This document shows positions 61,855 to 64,000 of a DNA stretch of 64,000 nt, piece by piece. The notes under the pieces are model-generated. The model saw only the letters and a list, made by a program, of their open reading frames with translations, searched no databases and was not told the DNA's origin. Origin of the DNA: an uncultured Pseudomonadota bacterium (GTDB lineage: Bacteria > Pseudomonadota > Alphaproteobacteria > Rs-D84). The DNA is taken from NCBI GenBank assembly GCA_947307295.1, contig CAMZIQ010000003.1:62001-126000 (forward strand). Direction: 5' to 3'. Made by a program: the position numbers and the translations under genes. Within the stretch, counting starts at the first letter, position 1; every line of letters starts with the position of its first letter.

Positions 61855-63060
61855 ATGCAATCGCAGACTTTTATAAAAACTTATGTTCCGAAAGAATTTG
61901 AAAAGCAGTTTTTAATAAAAAAAGCGCCGGATATCACCGTTAATGATACAGTATATATTGAAAATGGCATTGTTTGTGTAGATGTTTCTCATACTTCTGG
62001 TGTTGTTTATGATGACAAAGGTATTTTGTGTGAATCCAGCATAACTTACCGTTTTGATGGTTGCATGGCGATACCGTCTTTTAATGATAAATGTGATTTT
62101 ATAGATGAACAGGTTATATTTATGGGTTGTGGTTATATATTTAATCATTTTGGTCATTTTTTATTAGAAGGTTTGTCGCGGTTATATCCTATGTTGGATA
62201 AAAAATACAAAAATAAAAAACTGGTGTTCGTTGTAAACAAAAACACAAAAAAATTACCTTCTTATGTATTAGATATTCTTGGTGGCTTGGGCGTAAAACA
62301 AGAAAATATAATTTTAATACATAAAACAACTCGTTTTGCTGGGGTTTATGTGCCACCGCAAGCATCAGTAATTACAAAATATATAAGCAATATTATGAAT
62401 ACCGTATTGGATGCTGTGGCAAAGAATCTGGAAAACAAAAATTTGAAAACATATAAAAAAATATATTTGTCGCGTTCAAAAATGAATGATGGTCGTACTT
62501 TTGGAGAATCTGTTATTGAAAAAATATTTGCGAATAATGGATATCAAATCGTATGGCCAGAAACTTTATCTTTGCAAGATCAAATTACTTTGGTTAAAAA
62601 TAGCGAAATCATAGCAGGAATCGCAGGAACTGCATTACATTTGTCTTTGTTTATGAAGCCGGGCGGCACAGTCATTCAAATTAAAAGAAATACATTAAAT
62701 AGTGATAATGCAGAAATACAAAATGATATTTGTAATTTTAAAAATCTAAATTTTGTTTATATTGCTGGCAGTATAGAAAAACGTCCAACTAAGCATTTTA
62801 CAGATGTTCCACAACTGGTTGGTATAACAAAATTTATGAAACAATTTTTTGATGAAAATAAATTTAAATATACATCCCAAGATGTTGTTTGTGATAAATA
62901 TATTTTGCGGCAATATAAAAAACAATTATGTAAATATAAAATAAAACGCACTTATACTAAATTTATAAGTGTTATTGCCAGGATTATTTCTTTATTTGGT
63001 ATAACAAAATACGGAAGACAAAATATTCGTAAATCTATAATGAATTTTTTACATGTTTAA
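61855..63060 (+). CDS. Glycosyltransferase family 61 protein
   Basis: 401 aa from the ATG at 61855, spaced 6 nt after AGAGG; the ATG at 61849 is too close to the site. GCGYIFNHFGHFLLEGLSRLYP is the GT61 (DUF563) opening and IYLSRSKMNDGRTF.. EIIAGIAGTALHLSLFMKPGGTVIQI the C-terminal donor-binding block. GT61 enzymes add sugars such as xylose or GlcNAc to glycans, here probably an envelope polysaccharide or LPS. It pairs convergently with a hexapeptide acyltransferase, overlapping by 4 bp at the stop. Confidence 0.82.
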   Translation: MQSQTFIKTYVPKEFEKQFLIKKAPDITVNDTVYIENGIVCVDVSHTSGVVYDDKGILCESSITYRFDGCMAIPSFNDKCDFIDEQVIFMGCGYIFNHFGHFLLEGLSRLYPMLDKKYKNKKLVFVVNKNTKKLPSYVLDILGGLGVKQENIILIHKTTRFAGVYVPPQASVITKYISNIMNTVLDAVAKNLENKNLKTYKKIYLSRSKMNDGRTFGESVIEKIFANNGYQIVWPETLSLQDQITLVKNSEIIAGIAGTALHLSLFMKPGGTVIQIKRNTLNSDNAEIQNDICNFKNLNFVYIAGSIEKRPTKHFTDVPQLVGITKFMKQFFDENKFKYTSQDVVCDKYILRQYKKQLCKYKIKRTYTKFISVIARIISLFGITKYGRQNIRKSIMNFLHV

Positions 63061-63713
63061 TATTGAGATTCTCTGGTCCAATGAATATTCTTTTTTACAA
63101 CAGTATTACCAACTATGACTGCATTTTCATCTTCAAATTTTTTAGTGACCACAGATTTTGTTCCAACAATACAATTATTTGGAATGTGACAGCCTTTTAA
63201 TAGTAAAACGTCAGCCGTAATCCATACATGATTATCAATAATGATATTTTTGTTATTATTTATAACGTTTCCTGTATCGTTATCGTATATTGCATGACCA
63301 TCGCCCAATTGAATAATGTCTTTATAAGCAAACATGCAATCAGAACCAATTATTATATCGCCAGGACCGCGCAATAAAGATATCTGCAAAACATCAGTTG
63401 TTGATAAATCTCGACCAAAAACAATTTTATTACCATCATTTTTAAAACCCGCTATAGATATTTTTCTTGGATAAGAACTGGGGAACAAAACGATTGAGGT
63501 ATTATTACAAACATTTACATTCAACATAAGATTGTTGCAAGGCATATGAATTTCAATAGTATTATTATTTCCTGAAAATTTTATATGACTATGTTTTAAG
63601 CGGCGAACTTCATGACGAGTGCCATCAGGATTAACAACAAACACATGATTGTTTACACCATGGTTAGAAATAAAAGACCTTTTGAAATCGCGGAGTTTTT
63701 TAATAATTGACAT
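63057..63713 (-). CDS. Left-handed beta-helix (hexapeptide) acyltransferase
   Basis: 218 aa. Hexapeptide repeats run through the centre (ISIAGFKNDGNKIVFGRDLS..DIIIGSDCMFA), and NIIIDNHVWITADVLLLKGC followed by HIPNNCIVGTKSVVTKKF is the classical O-acetyltransferase C-terminal coil with the active-site His/Asp neighbourhood (DGHAIYD). The N-terminus is basic and may contact membrane or glycan. It likely acetylates a cell-surface sugar, matching the adjacent GT61. The ribosome-binding site is weak. Confidence 0.82.
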   Translation of the reverse strand: MSIIKKLRDFKRSFISNHGVNNHVFVVNPDGTRHEVRRLKHSHIKFSGNNNTIEIHMPCNNLMLNVNVCNNTSIVLFPSSYPRKISIAGFKNDGNKIVFGRDLSTTDVLQISLLRGPGDIIIGSDCMFAYKDIIQLGDGHAIYDNDTGNVINNNKNIIIDNHVWITADVLLLKGCHIPNNCIVGTKSVVTKKFEDENAVIVGNTVVKKNIHWTRESQY

Positions 63714-63726
63714 ATCTTAATATGAA

Positions 63727-63751
63727 AAAGCTTACGAACGTAAGCTTTTTA
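63727..63751. terminator. Rho-independent terminator
   Basis: Stem AAAAGCTTACG..CGTAAGCTTTT between rpmG and the acyltransferase. Confidence 0.82.
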
Positions 63752-63760
63752 AATTTTAGG

Positions 63761-63940
63761 TTAATGAGGCATTTTTGCTTCAACAAATTTCGTATGTTTA
63801 CGTAATTTCTTATCATATTTACGAAATTCTAATTTACCCTGAGTATTTTCAGATTTTGTGTTTTTAGTTGTTGTGTAATAAACACCAGTTTCTTTGTTAA
63901 CCAGTTTTATTACTTCTTTACTACCTTTTTTAGATGCCAT
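63761..63940 (-). CDS. rpmG: Large ribosomal subunit protein bL33
   Basis: 59 aa. MASKKGSKEVIKLVNKETG, then VYYTTTKNTKSENTQGKLEF and RKYDKKLRKHTKFVEAKMPH is bL33. It lacks the four zinc-binding cysteines of the Cys-plus type, so it is the zinc-free form. AAAAAAGGCGATAAAA precedes the ATG. The last 60 nt of the window beyond its start are promoter-like AT sequence. Confidence 0.93.
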   Translation of the reverse strand: MASKKGSKEVIKLVNKETGVYYTTTKNTKSENTQGKLEFRKYDKKLRKHTKFVEAKMPH

Positions 63941-64000
63941 TTTTATCGCCTTTTTTAATTACTCCGTGCATTTTAGGGTATATTTACAAGAAAATCAAGT

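Noticed and set aside
1-64000. Prophage or insertion sequence
   Set aside because: No transposase, integrase, terminase or capsid-like proteins were seen; the fibre-like genes have signal peptides and no phage context.

Overview
The window is about 64 kb of AT-rich, densely coded bacterial chromosome. It reads as a host- or gut-associated, Gram-negative, probably anaerobic or microaerophilic alphaproteobacterium. The Gram-negative evidence is at least five beta-barrel outer-membrane proteins, MsbA, Lgt and many Sec signal peptides. The low-oxygen evidence is an anaerobic ribonucleotide reductase (nrdD/nrdG), a clostridial-type 2[4Fe-4S] ferredoxin, pyruvate phosphate dikinase, HemW and a TrhP-type U32 protein. 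IHF-like and ParC proteins, a SAM-II-like riboswitch and an RpoH-like CTTG-N18-CTATAT promoter fit Alphaproteobacteria. Species identity cannot be settled from the sequence alone. I see no phage genes, transposase or CRISPR array.

Layout. 1-8.6 kb: outer-membrane protein, hemW, M13 peptidase, IHF, tRNA-Arg with palindromic repeats, a MerC-like membrane protein, a poly-Asn secreted protein, a periplasmic thioredoxin-like protein that may be extended by slippage at an A9 tract, cvpA and tRNA-Thr. 8.7-12 kb: orphan lysine-rich genes, a membrane-anchored protein with two FtsK-gamma-like winged helices, and trhP. 12-16.2 kb: secreted and outer-membrane proteins. 16.4-25 kb: orphan genes, dimeric-type glycyl-tRNA synthetase with a ferredoxin, Bax-inhibitor-1 protein, lgt, a nucleoside phosphorylase-like gene, a GNAT and a proline iminopeptidase. 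25-30.3 kb: two Nudix genes, tRNA-Ser with decayed tRNA copies, a lysozyme-like/TPR protein and an ABC exporter. 30.4-33.1 kb: four small secreted proteins that look like one fibre-type family. 33.2-39 kb: outer-membrane protein, TM2 protein, msbA and ppdK. 39.1-44 kb: two InlB-repeat surface proteins, one of 1229 residues with near-identical internal modules. 44.4-49 kb: a candidate small RNA, a SAM-II-like riboswitch with metK, and an NrdR-box-controlled nrd operon. 49-58.7 kb: kinase-like gene, tRNA-Leu with a duplicated 3' end, rpmB, a structured RNA, clpB without its N-domain, mscS, two ACP-like proteins with a zeta-like kinase, and tRNA-Ala with a tandem array of its 3' end. 58.8-64 kb: rpsU, parC, a GT61 glycosyltransferase, a hexapeptide acyltransferase and rpmG.

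The strongest observation is the nrd operon. The catalytic NrdD polypeptide ends after its zinc-binding cysteines, and the glycyl-radical segment is encoded by a separate 59-codon gene with its own strong ribosome-binding site, followed by nrdG. Other points for a second look are the tRNA 3'-end arrays (106-bp tandem unit at tRNA-Ala), the A9-tract slippage candidate, the pair of ACP-like proteins (one lacking the phosphopantetheine serine) beside a zeta-like kinase, the membrane-anchored FtsK-gamma-like protein, and two unassigned structured RNAs.
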